A stretch of DNA of 64,000 nt from Microbulbifer sp. YPW16 (GTDB lineage: Bacteria; Pseudomonadota; Gammaproteobacteria; Pseudomonadales; Cellvibrionaceae), in assembly GCF_021290385.1 (NCBI RefSeq), contig NZ_CP089928.1, positions 3,057,501-3,121,500 of the forward strand. The letters are read 5' to 3'. The notes under the pieces are model-generated. The model was not told where the DNA came from, searched no databases, and saw only the letters and a list, made by a program, of their open reading frames with translations. The position numbers were made by a program, and so were the translations under genes. Below are positions 36,745 through 47,256 of this stretch, in pieces. The stretch's first letter is position 1. Every line of letters starts with the position of its first letter.

Positions 36745-37938
36745 ATGGGAAAAGAAAAGTTTGAACGTTCCAAGCCCCACGTGAACGTGGGCACCATCGG
36801 TCACGTTGACCACGGTAAAACCACCCTGACTGCCGCGCTGACCCGCGTTTGTGCAGAAGTATGGGGCGGCGCCGCGGTAGAGTTCGCCGGTATCGACAAT
36901 GCACCGGAAGAGCGTGAGCGCGGTATCACCATCGCTACTTCTCACGTTGAGTACGAGTCCCCGACTCGTCACTACGCGCACGTTGACTGCCCGGGCCACG
37001 CCGACTACGTGAAGAACATGATCACCGGTGCTGCCCAGATGGACGGCGCAATCCTGGTTTGTTCCGCAGCTGACGGCCCCATGCCGCAGACTCGCGAGCA
37101 CATCCTGCTGTCCCGCCAGGTAGGTGTACCGTACATCGTGGTATTCCTGAACAAGGCTGACATGGTCGACGACGAAGAGCTGCTCGAGCTGGTTGAGATG
37201 GAAGTTCGCGAACTTCTGGACCAGTACGACTTCCCGGGTGACGACACCCCGATCATCGTTGGTTCCGCCCTGATGGCGCTGGAAGGCAAAGACGACAACG
37301 AGATGGGTACCACCGCTGTTAAGAAGCTGGTTGAGACCCTGGACGAGTACATCCCGGAGCCGGAGCGCGCTGTAGACCAGCCGTTCCTGATGCCGATCGA
37401 GGACGTATTCTCCATCTCGGGTCGTGGTACCGTGGTAACTGGTCGTGTCGAGCGCGGCGTTCTGAAGACTGGCGACGAGATCGAAATCGTTGGCATGAAG
37501 GACACCACCAAGACCACCTGTACCGGTGTTGAGATGTTCCGCAAGCTGCTGGACGAAGGTCGTGCAGGTGAGAACATCGGCGCACTGCTGCGTGGCACCA
37601 AGCGTGACGAAGTTGAGCGTGGTCAGGTCCTGGCGCAGCCGGGTTCCATTACCCCGCACACCAAGTTCGAGTCAGAAGTATACGTTCTGTCCAAGGACGA
37701 AGGTGGTCGTCACACCCCGTTCTTCAAGGGCTACCGTCCGCAGTTCTACTTCCGTACCACCGACGTAACCGGTGACGTACAGCTGCCGGAAGGTACCGAG
37801 ATGGTAATGCCGGGCGACAACGTACAGATGACTGTTACGCTGATCGCACCGATCGCCATGGAAGAAGGCCTGCGCTTCGCGATTCGTGAAGGTGGCCGTA
37901 CCGTGGGTGCCGGCGTGGTATCCAAGATCATCGAGTAA
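36745..37938 (+). CDS. tufA: Elongation factor Tu, copy 2
   Basis: 397 residues, same role and motifs as the first copy. By eye the two genes share all but four of 1194 bases; the amino-acid change is only the last residue (Glu here). Sequence identity stops sharply at the coding ends. Last gene of the str operon, with a strong terminator after it. Confidence 0.99.
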   Translation: MGKEKFERSKPHVNVGTIGHVDHGKTTLTAALTRVCAEVWGGAAVEFAGIDNAPEERERGITIATSHVEYESPTRHYAHVDCPGHADYVKNMITGAAQMDGAILVCSAADGPMPQTREHILLSRQVGVPYIVVFLNKADMVDDEELLELVEMEVRELLDQYDFPGDDTPIIVGSALMALEGKDDNEMGTTAVKKLVETLDEYIPEPERAVDQPFLMPIEDVFSISGRGTVVTGRVERGVLKTGDEIEIVGMKDTTKTTCTGVEMFRKLLDEGRAGENIGALLRGTKRDEVERGQVLAQPGSITPHTKFESEVYVLSKDEGGRHTPFFKGYRPQFYFRTTDVTGDVQLPEGTEMVMPGDNVQMTVTLIAPIAMEEGLRFAIREGGRTVGAGVVSKIIE

Positions 37939-37961
37939 TCACTACTCCTGATCTGGAATAA

Positions 37962-37993
37962 AAAGCCGCAGCGGAAACGCTGCGGCTTTTTTT
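37962..37993. terminator. Bidirectional terminator between tufA and the PhoX-like gene
   Basis: agccgcagcg / cgctgcggct with a gaaa tetraloop, A-rich before and T7 after. It serves tufA on the plus strand and the PhoX-like gene on the minus strand. Confidence 0.95.
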
Positions 37994-38025
37994 ATGCCTG
38001 TGGTCCGGCTGCAGTCGGGGCCGGG

Positions 38026-39486
38026 TCAGAGCGTTCCCTTTTTCCATGGACCCCGGATGGCGAAAGTGACGCCCGGTGACTGAACGTTGGCGAACAGCCA
38101 GTCACCGTAAAAGGTGGCCCCCGCCCATTCCCGGCCGCGGAAATCGCCCTCGGTGCTATCCCAGAAGTTTGCCCTGGTTCCCGGGTACACCGCGTCGATG
38201 CGGTCGATATCGCCGGCTCCCAGCACAATGCGGTTCTCCGCAAACGGGAAGGTAATGCCCTCGTGGGTCAGGCCCACCATGCGCTTGGGGTTCGAGCTGC
38301 CGTCCTCGCACAGGATGATGCCGCCGCGCGGGCTGATGGCGATATTGTCCGGGCCGTCCACGTCCGAGGCGTCACTGGATTCGTAGAGCATGGTCAGGGT
38401 TTCCGCCCGCGGGTCGTAGACCCACACCTGGCCCAGCTCGGCGGTGCCCCCATCGGTGGAGACGAAGTAGATCAGGCCGCGGTCTTCCCAGCAGCCCTCG
38501 CCGCGGGAGAAGATGGCGGCGCTCGGGGCGGAATCGAACGGGCGGCCCTGCATCCCCTCGGGGTCGGTCACCGCTTCCCAGGCGACCTCGAAGGTATCGC
38601 CGGGCTGGAATCCACCCCGCAGGTCCATGGATGGCTGGCCCTTCACCACCAGGGCATACAGCTTGCCGCCGTCCCGCAGTGCTTCGCTGCGATCGCGACC
38701 GCCGCGCCAGTTGCGGTGGCCGGCGCCTGGCTGCACATATTTGTAGAAGCCGCACGGGTTGGCGTCCTCGGTCTCGTACACAACTCCGGTATTCGGGTCG
38801 ACAGCAACCGCTTCGTGGCTGAAGCGTCCGGCGGCGCGGACCGGCTGGCCACCATTGCTGGTGCCGAACCCCGGCACGTCGAAGATATAGCCATGGTTGT
38901 AGCCATCATTGCGGCTGTTCCAGGGGTGGAAGGTCTCTTCACAGGAAAGCCAGGATCCCCAGGGGGTTGGGCCGCCGGCGCAGTTGCGGATAGTGCCGCC
39001 GAGGCTAGTGTAGGAGCGCACGAAGCGCCCGCGAGCCAGGTCGAACTCCAGGTTGGTGGTGCCCCCAAATTCGGCCGGGTTGTACATGCCTCCCGGGACG
39101 TGACACTGGGTGCTCTCGCCTGCTGAGAGCTCGTGATTGCGCACCAGGGCGATGGTGTGGCCGCGGCGGGCGCAGACCGCCATGCCGTCGTGATCGGTCG
39201 GTGTGGCCCGGCCATCGTCCATCAGTTGGCCGGTCCAGCCAAACGACAGGTACTCGAAGCCCCTGGGGAGCGCAAGTAGGGGCAGGCCGGTAGCCAGGTC
39301 GCGGGTGGGCTGCAGGGGGCCGTAATCGGGCGAGTAGGCGTCGCGCCCCCGTCCATATCCGGCACCGCTCCCGGCTGCGGCGCGAGCGGCCAGTGAAGAG
39401 AAGGCCAGTCCCGCGGCCCCGGCCGCCAGGCCGGATTTGCAGAACTGCCTCCGATCCAGGGTGGCTGCGTCTTTATTGTTGTCCAT
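38026..39486 (-). CDS. PhoX / DUF839-family protein with Tat signal
   Basis: 486 residues. The N-terminus has a twin-arginine signal (DRRQFCKSGLAAGAAGLAFSS, arginines at 12-13), so a folded, cofactor-bearing protein is exported to the periplasm. The body is a beta-propeller-type DUF839/PhoX domain: GMAVCARRGHTIALVRNHE, TNLEFDLARGRFV, NCAGGPTPWGSWLSCEET, FSHEAVAVDPNTGVVYETED and DGPDNIAISPRGGIILCEDG. PhoX enzymes are calcium/iron alkaline phosphatases; activity here is not proven, and family members also include uncharacterised secreted proteins. It lies between tufA and rpsJ, against the direction of the ribosomal genes, downstream of the YbaK-domain gene. Confidence 0.88.
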   Translation of the reverse strand: MDNNKDAATLDRRQFCKSGLAAGAAGLAFSSLAARAAAGSGAGYGRGRDAYSPDYGPLQPTRDLATGLPLLALPRGFEYLSFGWTGQLMDDGRATPTDHDGMAVCARRGHTIALVRNHELSAGESTQCHVPGGMYNPAEFGGTTNLEFDLARGRFVRSYTSLGGTIRNCAGGPTPWGSWLSCEETFHPWNSRNDGYNHGYIFDVPGFGTSNGGQPVRAAGRFSHEAVAVDPNTGVVYETEDANPCGFYKYVQPGAGHRNWRGGRDRSEALRDGGKLYALVVKGQPSMDLRGGFQPGDTFEVAWEAVTDPEGMQGRPFDSAPSAAIFSRGEGCWEDRGLIYFVSTDGGTAELGQVWVYDPRAETLTMLYESSDASDVDGPDNIAISPRGGIILCEDGSSNPKRMVGLTHEGITFPFAENRIVLGAGDIDRIDAVYPGTRANFWDSTEGDFRGREWAGATFYGDWLFANVQSPGVTFAIRGPWKKGTL

Positions 39487-39866
39487 GATTCCTCCAGAGG
39501 TCTTGGTTGCGCGAATTGGCTGCCCGCGGCTGCTTCAATGGCTATGAACACCGGGTCGGGAGGCGATGCTGCTTGCTGTTTTCCGGTTCCGGTCACCGTG
39601 GACACAGGGATGGCGGGAGGGTGGGATGCGGCTGTCGCCGGCACCGTCCGCCCGCAATTGAATGCGCGTCCAGATTAGGGGTGGTCAATGACAGGCGGGG
39701 CAAGCTTGGGTGAAGTTTTGGTGGCCGGGGTGTTGCAGCGCTGCGCGTACAGGCGCTCTTAAAGCGCGCCTGCCGGGCTCATGAGTCGGGCCGGGTGCGA
39801 GGCCGGTCTCGGTTGGGGAGGGCCCCTGTCGCCCTGACAGGAGCCCTCAGGTCTACCGCGCTGAGG
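39487..39866. other. 380-bp gap between the YbaK-domain and PhoX-like genes
   Basis: It should hold the PhoX-like promoter and the end of the YbaK transcript. A small perfect stem (cctgtc / gacagg, 39825-39841) is the only structure seen; no gene. Confidence 0.4.
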
Positions 39867-40343
39867 TTACGGCCAGTCCTTGCTCAGGTCGCAGTGGCGG
39901 CAGCCGGAGAACAGCTGGTCGAAATCGCGTCCGTCCATCGCCACAAGCTCCTCGTGGTCGCCGGACTCAAAGTAGACCGTGTCGCAGCGCCCCAGGCTGC
40001 TGTCCACCAGGGTGGTGATGCCGTAGGCAGGTCCAAGTGGGGGCAGTGCGCCCAGTTCGCAGTCGGGGAAGGTGCCTGCCAGGTCTTCCTCGGGCACCAT
40101 CTCCAGCTGGTTGCGGCCGGTCTCATCATGGACTGCCCGCATGTCCACGCTACTGCTGGCGGGTATCACCACCATCACGGGGCCCTGTGAGTCACGGAGC
40201 AGGATCGCCTTGGCAACCCGGTCCTCCCGCACATTGGCGGTGTGGGCGGTCTCGCGGCTGGTGGCGCTGTGTGAGTGAGTGATCACGCGGTAGGATACCG
40301 AGTGGTCATCCAGATATTGACTGACTGTAGAGGCCATGGTCAT
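39867..40343 (-). CDS. YbaK/prolyl-tRNA-deacylase-domain protein
   Basis: 158 residues of the YbaK/ProX family, which removes wrong amino acids from tRNA. Family-like features are the N-terminal helix (SQYLDDHSVSYRVITHS), ATSRETAHTANVREDRVAKAILLR with the conserved Lys, VMVVIPASSSVDMRAV, and GALPPLGPAYGITTLVD. ATG at 40343 is chosen because AGGAGGGC lies 6 nt upstream; a second ATG follows two codons later. C-terminal CRHCDL is unusual for the family. Divergent from rpsJ. Which tRNA it acts on cannot be told. Confidence 0.88.
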   Translation of the reverse strand: MTMASTVSQYLDDHSVSYRVITHSHSATSRETAHTANVREDRVAKAILLRDSQGPVMVVIPASSSVDMRAVHDETGRNQLEMVPEEDLAGTFPDCELGALPPLGPAYGITTLVDSSLGRCDTVYFESGDHEELVAMDGRDFDQLFSGCRHCDLSKDWP

Positions 40344-40425
40344 GGTAAAGCCCTCCTGTTCGGCCCGGTAAGCCAAGTGTAGTTTCGCGCCAGGGCGGCG
40401 TCGAAAAACCAGACAGGTTGAGTGC

Positions 40426-40454
40426 TTGACACCCAGTCCCAGCGCCCGTAGAAT
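40426..40454 (+). promoter_or_regulatory. Promoter of the S10 operon
   Basis: TTGACA (40426-40431, exact), 17-bp spacer, TAGAAT (40449-40454), then a GC-rich discriminator (tcgcgctcc). Leader of about 70 nt before rpsJ. Confidence 0.9.
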
Positions 40455-40529
40455 TCGCGCTCCTTTTCGCCCGCCCTCGGGGCTGCGTAAAAGGACGCTC
40501 TTTAGGTTTTTAAGTTGGAGTTTGATTCC

Positions 40530-40841
40530 ATGCAGGGTCAACGCATTCGAATTCGCCTGAAGGCGTTCGATCACAAGCTGATCGATACGTCTACCCAGGA
40601 GATCGTCGAGACGGCCAAGCGCACTGGTGCGCAGGTTCGCGGTCCCATTCCGCTGCCGACTCGCAAGGAGAAGTACACCGTGCTGATCTCCCCGCACGTC
40701 AACAAGGACGCGCGCGACCAGTACGAGATTCGTACTCACAAGCGTTTGCTGGACATTGTTGAGCCCACCGAGAAGACTGTCGACGCGCTGATGAAGCTCG
40801 ATCTGGCAGCCGGTGTTGAGGTTCAGATCAGTCTCGGCTAA
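40530..40841 (+). CDS. rpsJ: 30S ribosomal protein S10
   Basis: 103 residues, aligned with E. coli from [19 protein letters not shown]. Also NusE, the NusG/NusB partner in antitermination. ATG at 40530 has TTGGAG upstream. An in-frame ATG at 40515 would add five residues and overlap that site. First gene of the S10 operon. Confidence 0.99.
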   Translation: MQGQRIRIRLKAFDHKLIDTSTQEIVETAKRTGAQVRGPIPLPTRKEKYTVLISPHVNKDARDQYEIRTHKRLLDIVEPTEKTVDALMKLDLAAGVEVQISLG

Positions 40842-40953
40842 CACTTTTTAAATCAACTACCGAATCCCAGGCGAAAACGGTCTGGGTAGTGTAACGCTCT
40901 GAAACTGGGCGGCCGCAGTGGGTTAAAGCCCCGTGCACTGAGAGGTTAAAACG

Positions 40954-41589
40954 ATGACTATAGGTATTGTCGGCCGCAAGAGCGGCATGACTCGCATCTT
41001 CACTGAAGATGGCGCGTCCATCCCGGTTACCGTAATTGAGGTAGCCCCGAATCGCGTCACCCAGGTGAAAACCGTGGATTCTGACGGCTATGCTGCAGTT
41101 CAGGTAACTGTGGGCAACCGTAAGGCTTCCCGTGTCTCCAAGCCCCAAGCGGGCCACTTCGCCAAAGCCAACACTGAGGCTGGCTCCCGTCTGTTCGAAC
41201 TGCGCACTGACGGTTCTGACGAAACATTCGAAATCGGTTCTGAGATCACTGTGTCCGGCTTTGAGGCTGGCCAGATGATTGATGTCACCGGCACTTCCAA
41301 GGGTAAAGGTTTCCAGGGTGGCGTTAAGCGCTGGAACTTCCGCACCCAGGACGCAACTCACGGTAACTCCCTGTCTCACCGCGCACCCGGTTCTATCGGT
41401 CAGTGCCAGACTCCTGGTCGTGTGTGGAAAGGCAAGAAGATGGCCGGCCACATGGGTGCCGAGCGCGTAACCGTGCAGAACCTGGAAGTGGTTCGTGTAG
41501 ACGCCGAACGTAACCTGCTGCTGGTTAAGGGTGCCGTACCTGGCGCGCCCGGCGGTGATGTGATTGTTCGTCCGGCAGTAAAAGCCTAA
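40954..41589 (+). CDS. rplC: 50S ribosomal protein L3
   Basis: 211 residues; early assembly protein near the peptidyl-transferase centre. The [15 protein letters not shown] loop carries the glutamine methylated by PrmB (E. coli has Asn where this has Cys between the two Gln). GAGAGG precedes the ATG. Confidence 0.99.
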   Translation: MTIGIVGRKSGMTRIFTEDGASIPVTVIEVAPNRVTQVKTVDSDGYAAVQVTVGNRKASRVSKPQAGHFAKANTEAGSRLFELRTDGSDETFEIGSEITVSGFEAGQMIDVTGTSKGKGFQGGVKRWNFRTQDATHGNSLSHRAPGSIGQCQTPGRVWKGKKMAGHMGAERVTVQNLEVVRVDAERNLLLVKGAVPGAPGGDVIVRPAVKA

Positions 41590-41607
41590 GTCTGAGGGGA
41601 AATAGAT

Positions 41608-42222
41608 ATGGAACTGAATATCGCTACTCCCGAAGGCGCTAAAGGCACTGTAGCTGTCTCTGAAGTGACTTTCGGACGTGAATTCAATCAGGACCTGGTG
41701 CACCAGGCGGTAGTGGCCTACATGGCCAGCGCCCGTCAGGGAACCAAGGCCCAGAAAAATCGTGCTGACGTTTCCGGTGGTGGTAAGAAGCCCTGGCGTC
41801 AGAAAGGTACTGGCCGCGCGCGTGCCGGTACCATCCGCAGCCCGCTGTGGCGCTCCGGTGGTGTTACTTTTGCCGCTGAGCCGCGCGATCACAGCGTCAA
41901 GCTGAACAAGAAAATGTACCGCGCTGCCCTGCGTTGCATCCTGTCCGAGCTGGCTCGCCAGGAGCGCCTGGTGGTGGTTGAGTCCTTCGAAGTGGAAGCG
42001 CCGAAAACCAAGCAGCTGGTCAGCAAGCTGGCCCAGTTCGACCTGGCCGACGCGCTGATCATCACTGAAGAAGTGAGCGAGAACCTCTACCTGGCTGCGC
42101 GCAACCTGCACAAGATCGATGTACGCGACGTGCAGGGCATCGATCCGGTTAGCCTGATCCGCTTTGACAAGGTCGTGGTTACCGTATCTGCGCTCAAGAA
42201 AATTGAAGAGGTGCTGGGATGA
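41608..42222 (+). CDS. rplD: 50S ribosomal protein L4
   Basis: 204 residues. The exit-tunnel loop [18 protein letters not shown] is intact with no macrolide-resistance change obvious. In E. coli L4 represses the S10 operon by transcription and translation. Its stop overlaps rplW (ATGA). Confidence 0.99.
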   Translation: MELNIATPEGAKGTVAVSEVTFGREFNQDLVHQAVVAYMASARQGTKAQKNRADVSGGGKKPWRQKGTGRARAGTIRSPLWRSGGVTFAAEPRDHSVKLNKKMYRAALRCILSELARQERLVVVESFEVEAPKTKQLVSKLAQFDLADALIITEEVSENLYLAARNLHKIDVRDVQGIDPVSLIRFDKVVVTVSALKKIEEVLG

Positions 42223-42515
42223 ACCAAGAGCGACTCTACAAAGTACTGCTGGGCCCGGTAATTTCCGAAAAGGCTGCTGTGCTGGCGGACGCCGCCAACC
42301 AGGTTGTTTTCAAGGTTACCACCGACGCCTCCAAAGCTGAGATCAAGGCTGCGGTCGAAAAGCTGTTCAACGTTTCTGTTGAGCAGGTTCGCACCGTGAA
42401 CGTAAAAGGTAAAACCAAGCGTACGCGTTTCGGCATGGGCCAGCGCAACGATTGGAAAAAAGCCTATGTACGTCTGGCCGAAGGCAGCGACATCAACTTT
42501 GAAGCTGCTGAGTAA
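42219..42515 (+). CDS. rplW: 50S ribosomal protein L23
   Basis: 98 residues; tunnel-exit protein that docks trigger factor and SRP. Conserved [13 protein letters not shown] and [15 protein letters not shown]. Starts within the rplD stop, so translation is coupled. Confidence 0.99.
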   Translation: MNQERLYKVLLGPVISEKAAVLADAANQVVFKVTTDASKAEIKAAVEKLFNVSVEQVRTVNVKGKTKRTRFGMGQRNDWKKAYVRLAEGSDINFEAAE

Positions 42516-42529
42516 AGGGGACAGTTACA

Positions 42530-43354
42530 ATGCCGATTGTAAAGAGTAAACCGACCTCTGCCGGCCGTCGCCACCTGGTCAAGGTTGTTAACCCCGACCT
42601 GCACAAGGGTGCGCCTTACGCGCCTCTGGTAGAGAGCAAGAGCAAGAGCGGTGGCCGTAACAACGCTGGCCGTATCACCACCCGTCACGTCGGTGGTGGT
42701 CACAAGCAGAGCTACCGTATCGTCGACTTCAAGCGCAACAAGGACGGTATCCCGGCCAAGGTTGAGCGTCTGGAGTACGATCCGAACCGCAGCGCACACA
42801 TCGCCCTGGTCTGCTACGCAGACGGCGAGCGTCGCTACATCATCGCACCGAAAGGCCTCAAGGCCGGTGCAACCGTACAGTCCGGTGATGCGGCCCCGAT
42901 CAGCGTGGGTAACACCCTACCGCTGCGCAACATCCCGGTTGGTGCCGTGATCCACGGTATCGAGCTGAAGCCGGGCAAGGGCGCCCAGCTGGCTCGCTCT
43001 GCCGGTGCCTCTGTACAGCTGGTTGCTCGCGAAGGTCAATACGCGACCATTCGCCTGCGTTCCGGTGAGATGCGTCGTGTGCTTTCCGAGTGTCGCGCCA
43101 CCCTGGGTGAAGTGAGCAACTCCGAGCACAGCCTGCGCAAGCTGGGTAAAGCTGGTGCCAAGCGCTGGCGCGGTGTTCGCCCGACCGTTCGCGGTGTGGC
43201 GATGAACCCGGTAGATCACCCGCACGGTGGTGGTGAAGGCCGTACCTCTGGTGGCCGTCACCCGGTAACTCCGTGGGGCGTACCTACCAAGGGTAAGAAA
43301 ACGCGCAAGAACAAGCGCACCGATAAAATGATTGTACGTCGTCGCGGCAAGTAA
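42530..43354 (+). CDS. rplB: 50S ribosomal protein L2
   Basis: 274 residues; needed for subunit joining and peptidyl transfer. C-terminal [20 protein letters not shown] is intact, including the essential His. AAGGGG precedes the ATG. Confidence 0.99.
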   Translation: MPIVKSKPTSAGRRHLVKVVNPDLHKGAPYAPLVESKSKSGGRNNAGRITTRHVGGGHKQSYRIVDFKRNKDGIPAKVERLEYDPNRSAHIALVCYADGERRYIIAPKGLKAGATVQSGDAAPISVGNTLPLRNIPVGAVIHGIELKPGKGAQLARSAGASVQLVAREGQYATIRLRSGEMRRVLSECRATLGEVSNSEHSLRKLGKAGAKRWRGVRPTVRGVAMNPVDHPHGGGEGRTSGGRHPVTPWGVPTKGKKTRKNKRTDKMIVRRRGK

Positions 43355-43391
43355 GCCGCGCGTCGTCTGAGCAGCTAGAGAGGAATCGACA

Positions 43392-43670
43392 GTGCCACGC
43401 TCATTAAAGAAAGGTCCCTTTATTGATCTGCATTTGATCAAGAAGGTGGAGGCGGCGATCGCAGCCAATGATCGTCGACCGATTAAAACCTGGTCCCGCC
43501 GTTCCATGGTTATGCCGGAAATGGTTGGACTGACGATTGCCGTGCACAACGGTCGTCAACACGTGCCCGTGCTGGTCAACGAAGAAATGGTTGGCCACAA
43601 GCTGGGCGAGTTCGCCGCTACCCGCACTTACCGCGGTCACGCTGCGGACAAGAAAGCGAAGAAGCGCTAA
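43392..43670 (+). CDS. rpsS: 30S ribosomal protein S19
   Basis: 92 residues; binds 16S rRNA in the 30S head with S13. GTG start ([11 protein letters not shown]) with GAGAGG upstream. Conserved [20 protein letters not shown]. Confidence 0.99.
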   Translation: MPRSLKKGPFIDLHLIKKVEAAIAANDRRPIKTWSRRSMVMPEMVGLTIAVHNGRQHVPVLVNEEMVGHKLGEFAATRTYRGHAADKKAKKR

Positions 43671-43685
43671 GCCGAGGTTAAAACG

Positions 43686-44018
43686 ATGGAAGTAGCAGCA
43701 AAACTACGCGGCGCTCGTCTGTCGGCGCAAAAGGCGCGTCTGGTAGCTGATCAGATTCGCGGCAAAGGTGTCGAGGAAGCCCTGGACATCCTGGCGTTCA
43801 GCCAGAAGAAGGGCGCGGCGATCGTCAAGAAAGTTCTGGAATCGGCCATTGCCAACGCCGAGCACAACGATGGTGCCGACGTTGACGAGCTGAAGGTGTC
43901 CACAATTTTCGTGGACGAAGGGATGACCATGAAGCGCATTAAGCCGCGCGCCAAGGGTCGTGCCGATCGTATTCTTAAGCGTACTTGTCACATCACTGTG
44001 AAAGTGGCCGAGAAATAA
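43686..44018 (+). CDS. rplV: 50S ribosomal protein L22
   Basis: 110 residues; its beta-hairpin lines the exit tunnel. The hairpin segment [17 protein letters not shown] is intact. 15 bp after rpsS. Confidence 0.99.
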   Translation: MEVAAKLRGARLSAQKARLVADQIRGKGVEEALDILAFSQKKGAAIVKKVLESAIANAEHNDGADVDELKVSTIFVDEGMTMKRIKPRAKGRADRILKRTCHITVKVAEK

Positions 44019-44037
44019 GAGAGCAGGCGAGAAAACC

Positions 44038-44718
44038 ATGGGACAAAAAGTAAATCCTACCGGCATTCGTCTGGGTATCGTTAAAAAGCATACCTCTGTG
44101 TGGTATGCAGGCAGCGACGAGTACGCAGACAAGCTGTACACGGATCTGAGTGTTCGCGATTTCATTCGCAAGAAGCTGGCCCACGCCTCCGTGAGCCGCA
44201 TTGAGATTGAGCGTCCGGCAAACACTGCGCGTGTGACTATTCACACCGCTCGCCCGGGCATCGTGATCGGTAAAAAAGGTGAAGACGTTGAGCGTCTGCG
44301 CAACGAGGTAAGCGCGAAGATGGGTGTGCCCGTGCACATCGACATCGAAGAAGTGCGCAAGCCTGACCTGGACGCCACCCTGGTGGCCCAGAACGTTGCC
44401 CAGCAGCTGGAGCGTCGTGTGATGTTCCGTCGCGCCATGAAGCGTGCGGTTCAGAACGCAATGCGCCAGGGTGCGGAAGGCATCCGGATTCAGGTCGGTG
44501 GCCGTCTGGGCGGTGCTGAAATCGCCCGTACCGAGTGGTACCGCGAAGGTCGTGTGCCCCTGCACACCCTGCGCGCCAACATCGACTACGGCACTGCTGA
44601 AGCGATGACCACTTACGGCATCATCGGTATCAAGGTATGGATCTTCAAAGGTGAGGTTATCGGCGACGAAATGCCCGATGAGCAGCCGAAGAAGACCCGC
44701 AAGAAAGCTGCTAAGTAA
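44038..44718 (+). CDS. rpsC: 30S ribosomal protein S3
   Basis: 226 residues; part of the mRNA entry helicase. KH domain with [13 protein letters not shown], then [38 protein letters not shown] is the normal start. Confidence 0.99.
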   Translation: MGQKVNPTGIRLGIVKKHTSVWYAGSDEYADKLYTDLSVRDFIRKKLAHASVSRIEIERPANTARVTIHTARPGIVIGKKGEDVERLRNEVSAKMGVPVHIDIEEVRKPDLDATLVAQNVAQQLERRVMFRRAMKRAVQNAMRQGAEGIRIQVGGRLGGAEIARTEWYREGRVPLHTLRANIDYGTAEAMTTYGIIGIKVWIFKGEVIGDEMPDEQPKKTRKKAAK

Positions 44719-44729
44719 GGGGTGCGCAG

Positions 44730-45143
44730 ATGCTACAACCGAAGCGTACAAAATTCCGCAAGGTACAGAAGGGTCGCAACCGCGGTCTTTCACAGCGCGG
44801 CTCTAAAGTGAGCTTTGGCGAGTTCGGCCTTAAGGCCATCGGTCGTGGTCGCATCACTGCGCGCCAGATCGAAGCTGCTCGTCGCGCAATGACCCGTCAC
44901 GTAAAACGTGGCGGTAAGATCTGGATTCGTGTGTTTCCGGACAAGCCCATTTCCAGTAAGCCCCTCGAAGTTCGTATGGGTAAAGGTAAGGGTAACGTAG
45001 AATACTGGGTAGCTCAGATCCAGCCGGGTAAGGTCCTCTATGAGATGGAGGGTGTTTCCGAGGATCTGGCTCGCGAAGCGTTCGAGCTCGCCGCAGCCAA
45101 GCTGCCTGTGAAGACAACTTTCGTTAAGCGTTCGGTGATGTAA
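44730..45143 (+). CDS. rplP: 50S ribosomal protein L16
   Basis: 137 residues; organises the A-site region of 23S r[22 protein letters not shown] start and [14 protein letters not shown], which holds the Arg hydroxylated by RoxA/YcfD in relatives. One-base overlap with rpmC (TAATG). Confidence 0.99.
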   Translation: MLQPKRTKFRKVQKGRNRGLSQRGSKVSFGEFGLKAIGRGRITARQIEAARRAMTRHVKRGGKIWIRVFPDKPISSKPLEVRMGKGKGNVEYWVAQIQPGKVLYEMEGVSEDLAREAFELAAAKLPVKTTFVKRSVM

Positions 45144-45334
45144 TGAAGACTGCAGATCTACGCGAAAAGTCAGTTGAGGAGTTGAACCAGGAGCTGCTGA
45201 ATCAACTTGAAGCCCAGTTCAAGCTTCGCATGCAACAGTCCACCGGTCAGCTGACTCAGACTCATCTGCTGAAGCAGACTCGTCGCGACATTGCTCGCAT
45301 TAAGACTGTGTTGACCGAGAAGGCAGGTAACTAA
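45143..45334 (+). CDS. rpmC: 50S ribosomal protein L29
   Basis: 63 residues, two helices, at the tunnel exit. [18 protein letters not shown] is typical. Coupled to rplP; rpsQ starts 2 bp after it. Confidence 0.99.
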   Translation: MKTADLREKSVEELNQELLNQLEAQFKLRMQQSTGQLTQTHLLKQTRRDIARIKTVLTEKAGN

Positions 45335-45336
45335 TC

Positions 45337-45600
45337 ATGGCTGAAGCAAAACTGAAGCGTACTGCGACTGGTAAAGTCGTAAGCGACAAGATGGACAAAA
45401 CCATCACCGTTTTGATCGAGCGCCGTGTTAAGCACCCGATCTACGGTAAATACGTGAGCAAGTCCACCAAGCTCAAGGCTCACGACGAGAACAACGATTG
45501 CAACATCGGTGATGTTGTTGTGATCGAGGAATCTCGTCCGCTGTCCAAGAGCAAATCCTGGGCTTTGCAGAAAATTGTAGAGCGTGCGGCGAAGGTTTAA
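45337..45600 (+). CDS. rpsQ: 30S ribosomal protein S17
   Basis: 87 residues; primary 16S-binding OB-fold protein. [18 protein letters not shown] and [20 protein letters not shown] are conserved. Last gene of the S10 operon. Confidence 0.99.
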   Translation: MAEAKLKRTATGKVVSDKMDKTITVLIERRVKHPIYGKYVSKSTKLKAHDENNDCNIGDVVVIEESRPLSKSKSWALQKIVERAAKV

Positions 45601-45634
45601 CCCCTAGCGCATTGAAGAGTTTCGGAGAGAGACG

Positions 45635-46003
45635 ATGATTCAAGCGGAATCCTACTTAGAAGTAGCTGACAACAGTGGGGCTCGCCGCGTCATGTGCATC
45701 AAGGTGCTGGGCGGCTCCCATCGTCGGTATGCTGGCGTGGGCGATATTATCAAGGTGACCGTTAAGGAAGCCATTCCCCGCGGTAAAGTAAAGAAAGGTC
45801 AGGTAATGAACGCAGTGGTAGTGCGCACCAAGAAAGGTGTGCGTCGCCCCGACGGCTCCCTGATTAAGTTTGACGAAAACGCAGCGGTACTGCTGAACCA
45901 GCAAAATGCACCGGTTGGCACCCGTATTTTTGGCCCGGTAACTCGCGAGCTGCGCGGTGAGAAGTTCATGAAGATCATCTCACTGGCTCCCGAAGTTATC
46001 TAA
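45635..46003 (+). CDS. rplN: 50S ribosomal protein L14
   Basis: 122 residues; inter-subunit bridge protein and docking site of Rsf[19 protein letters not shown] and [19 protein letters not shown] are conserved. First gene of the spc part; only 34 bp from rpsQ, with GGAGAGAG before the ATG and no clear separate promoter. Confidence 0.99.
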   Translation: MIQAESYLEVADNSGARRVMCIKVLGGSHRRYAGVGDIIKVTVKEAIPRGKVKKGQVMNAVVVRTKKGVRRPDGSLIKFDENAAVLLNQQNAPVGTRIFGPVTRELRGEKFMKIISLAPEVI

Positions 46004-46023
46004 GCCTCGAGCGGAGAAGAGTT

Positions 46024-46341
46024 ATGCGCAAGATCAAGCGTGACGATGAAGTGGTCGTTATCGCCGGTCGCGACAAAGGCAAGCGCGGCACCGTACGCAA
46101 GGTGCTGAACGACGGTCGCCTGATCGTGTCCGGTGTACAGATGATCAAGAAACACCAGAAGCCAAACCCCCAGCTGGGTGTTGCTGGCGGGATCGTTGAG
46201 AAGGAAGCCGCTATCCAGGGTTCCAACGTGGCGATTTACAACCCGTCTACCCAAAAAGCTGACCGTGTAGGCTTCAAAGTACTGGAAGACGGCACTAAGA
46301 TTCGCGTCTTCAAATCCAGCGGCGAAGCCGTAGACGCATAA
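46024..46341 (+). CDS. rplX: 50S ribosomal protein L24
   Basis: 105 residues; assembly-initiating KOW protein. [17 protein letters not shown] near the start and [14 protein letters not shown] are conserved. Confidence 0.99.
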   Translation: MRKIKRDDEVVVIAGRDKGKRGTVRKVLNDGRLIVSGVQMIKKHQKPNPQLGVAGGIVEKEAAIQGSNVAIYNPSTQKADRVGFKVLEDGTKIRVFKSSGEAVDA

Positions 46342-46359
46342 GCAGGTTGGGTAACTATC

Positions 46360-46899
46360 ATGGCAAAGCTTAAAGAGCTCTACGTTAAAGAACTCGCGCC
46401 CAAGCTGAAGGAAGAGCTGGGTGTCGACAATGTGATGGCAGTGCCGCGCATCACCAAAATCACCATCAACATGGGTGTTGGTGAGGCTATTGGTGACAAG
46501 AAGGTGCTCGAGCACGCTGTCGAGGACATGACTGCAATTAGCGGTCAGAAGCCCATTATCACCAAGGCGCGCAAGTCAATTGCGGGCTTCAAGATTCGTG
46601 ATGGCTGGCCGATCGGCTGTAAGGTAACTCTGCGCGGTGAGCGTATGTATGAGTTCCTGGAGCGCCTGGTCGATATCGCGATTCCGCGTATCCGTGACTT
46701 CCGTGGCATCAGCCCGAAGCAGTTTGACGGCCGCGGTAACTTTTCTATGGGCGTGAATGAGCAGATCATCTTCCCGGAAATTGACTACGACAAGGTAGAC
46801 AAGCTCCGCGGTCTGGATATTTGTATCACTACTACAGCAGCCAACGACGACCAAGGTCGTGCACTGCTGAAAGCATTTAACTTCCCGTTCAAGGGTTAA
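46360..46899 (+). CDS. rplE: 50S ribosomal protein L5
   Basis: 179 residues; binds 5S rRNA in the central protuberance. Conserved [31 protein letters not shown] and the C-terminal [18 protein letters not shown]. Confidence 0.99.
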   Translation: MAKLKELYVKELAPKLKEELGVDNVMAVPRITKITINMGVGEAIGDKKVLEHAVEDMTAISGQKPIITKARKSIAGFKIRDGWPIGCKVTLRGERMYEFLERLVDIAIPRIRDFRGISPKQFDGRGNFSMGVNEQIIFPEIDYDKVDKLRGLDICITTTAANDDQGRALLKAFNFPFKG

Positions 46900-46908
46900 G
46901 AGGATTCC

Positions 46909-47214
46909 ATGGCGAAGAAATCCATGATTGCGCGCGAAGATAAGCGCGCTCGAACCGCAGCTAAGTACGCTGAAAAGCGTCAAGAGCTGAAGGCGATCAT
47001 CGCCAGTACCACTGCTTCCGATGAGGAGAAGTGGGAGGCTCAACTCAAGCTGCAACAACTGCCGCGCGATGCAAGCCCGGTACGTCAGCAACGTCGCTGC
47101 CGTATTACTGGTCGCCCACACGCTGTTTACCGCAAGTTCGGCCTGTGCCGTAACAAACTGCGCGAAGCGGCCATGCGTGGTGATGTTCCCGGCCTGGTCA
47201 AGTCCAGCTGGTAA
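46909..47214 (+). CDS. rpsN: 30S ribosomal protein S14, zinc-free form
   Basis: 101 residues. This is the long form without the two CxxC pairs of zinc-binding S14, as in E. coli; [19 protein letters not shown] and [19 protein letters not shown] match. Confidence 0.99.
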   Translation: MAKKSMIAREDKRARTAAKYAEKRQELKAIIASTTASDEEKWEAQLKLQQLPRDASPVRQQRRCRITGRPHAVYRKFGLCRNKLREAAMRGDVPGLVKSSW

Positions 47215-47256
47215 GAAGTCCAGCCGGTATTCGGCAGATTTGAGGAGTCTCATAAA

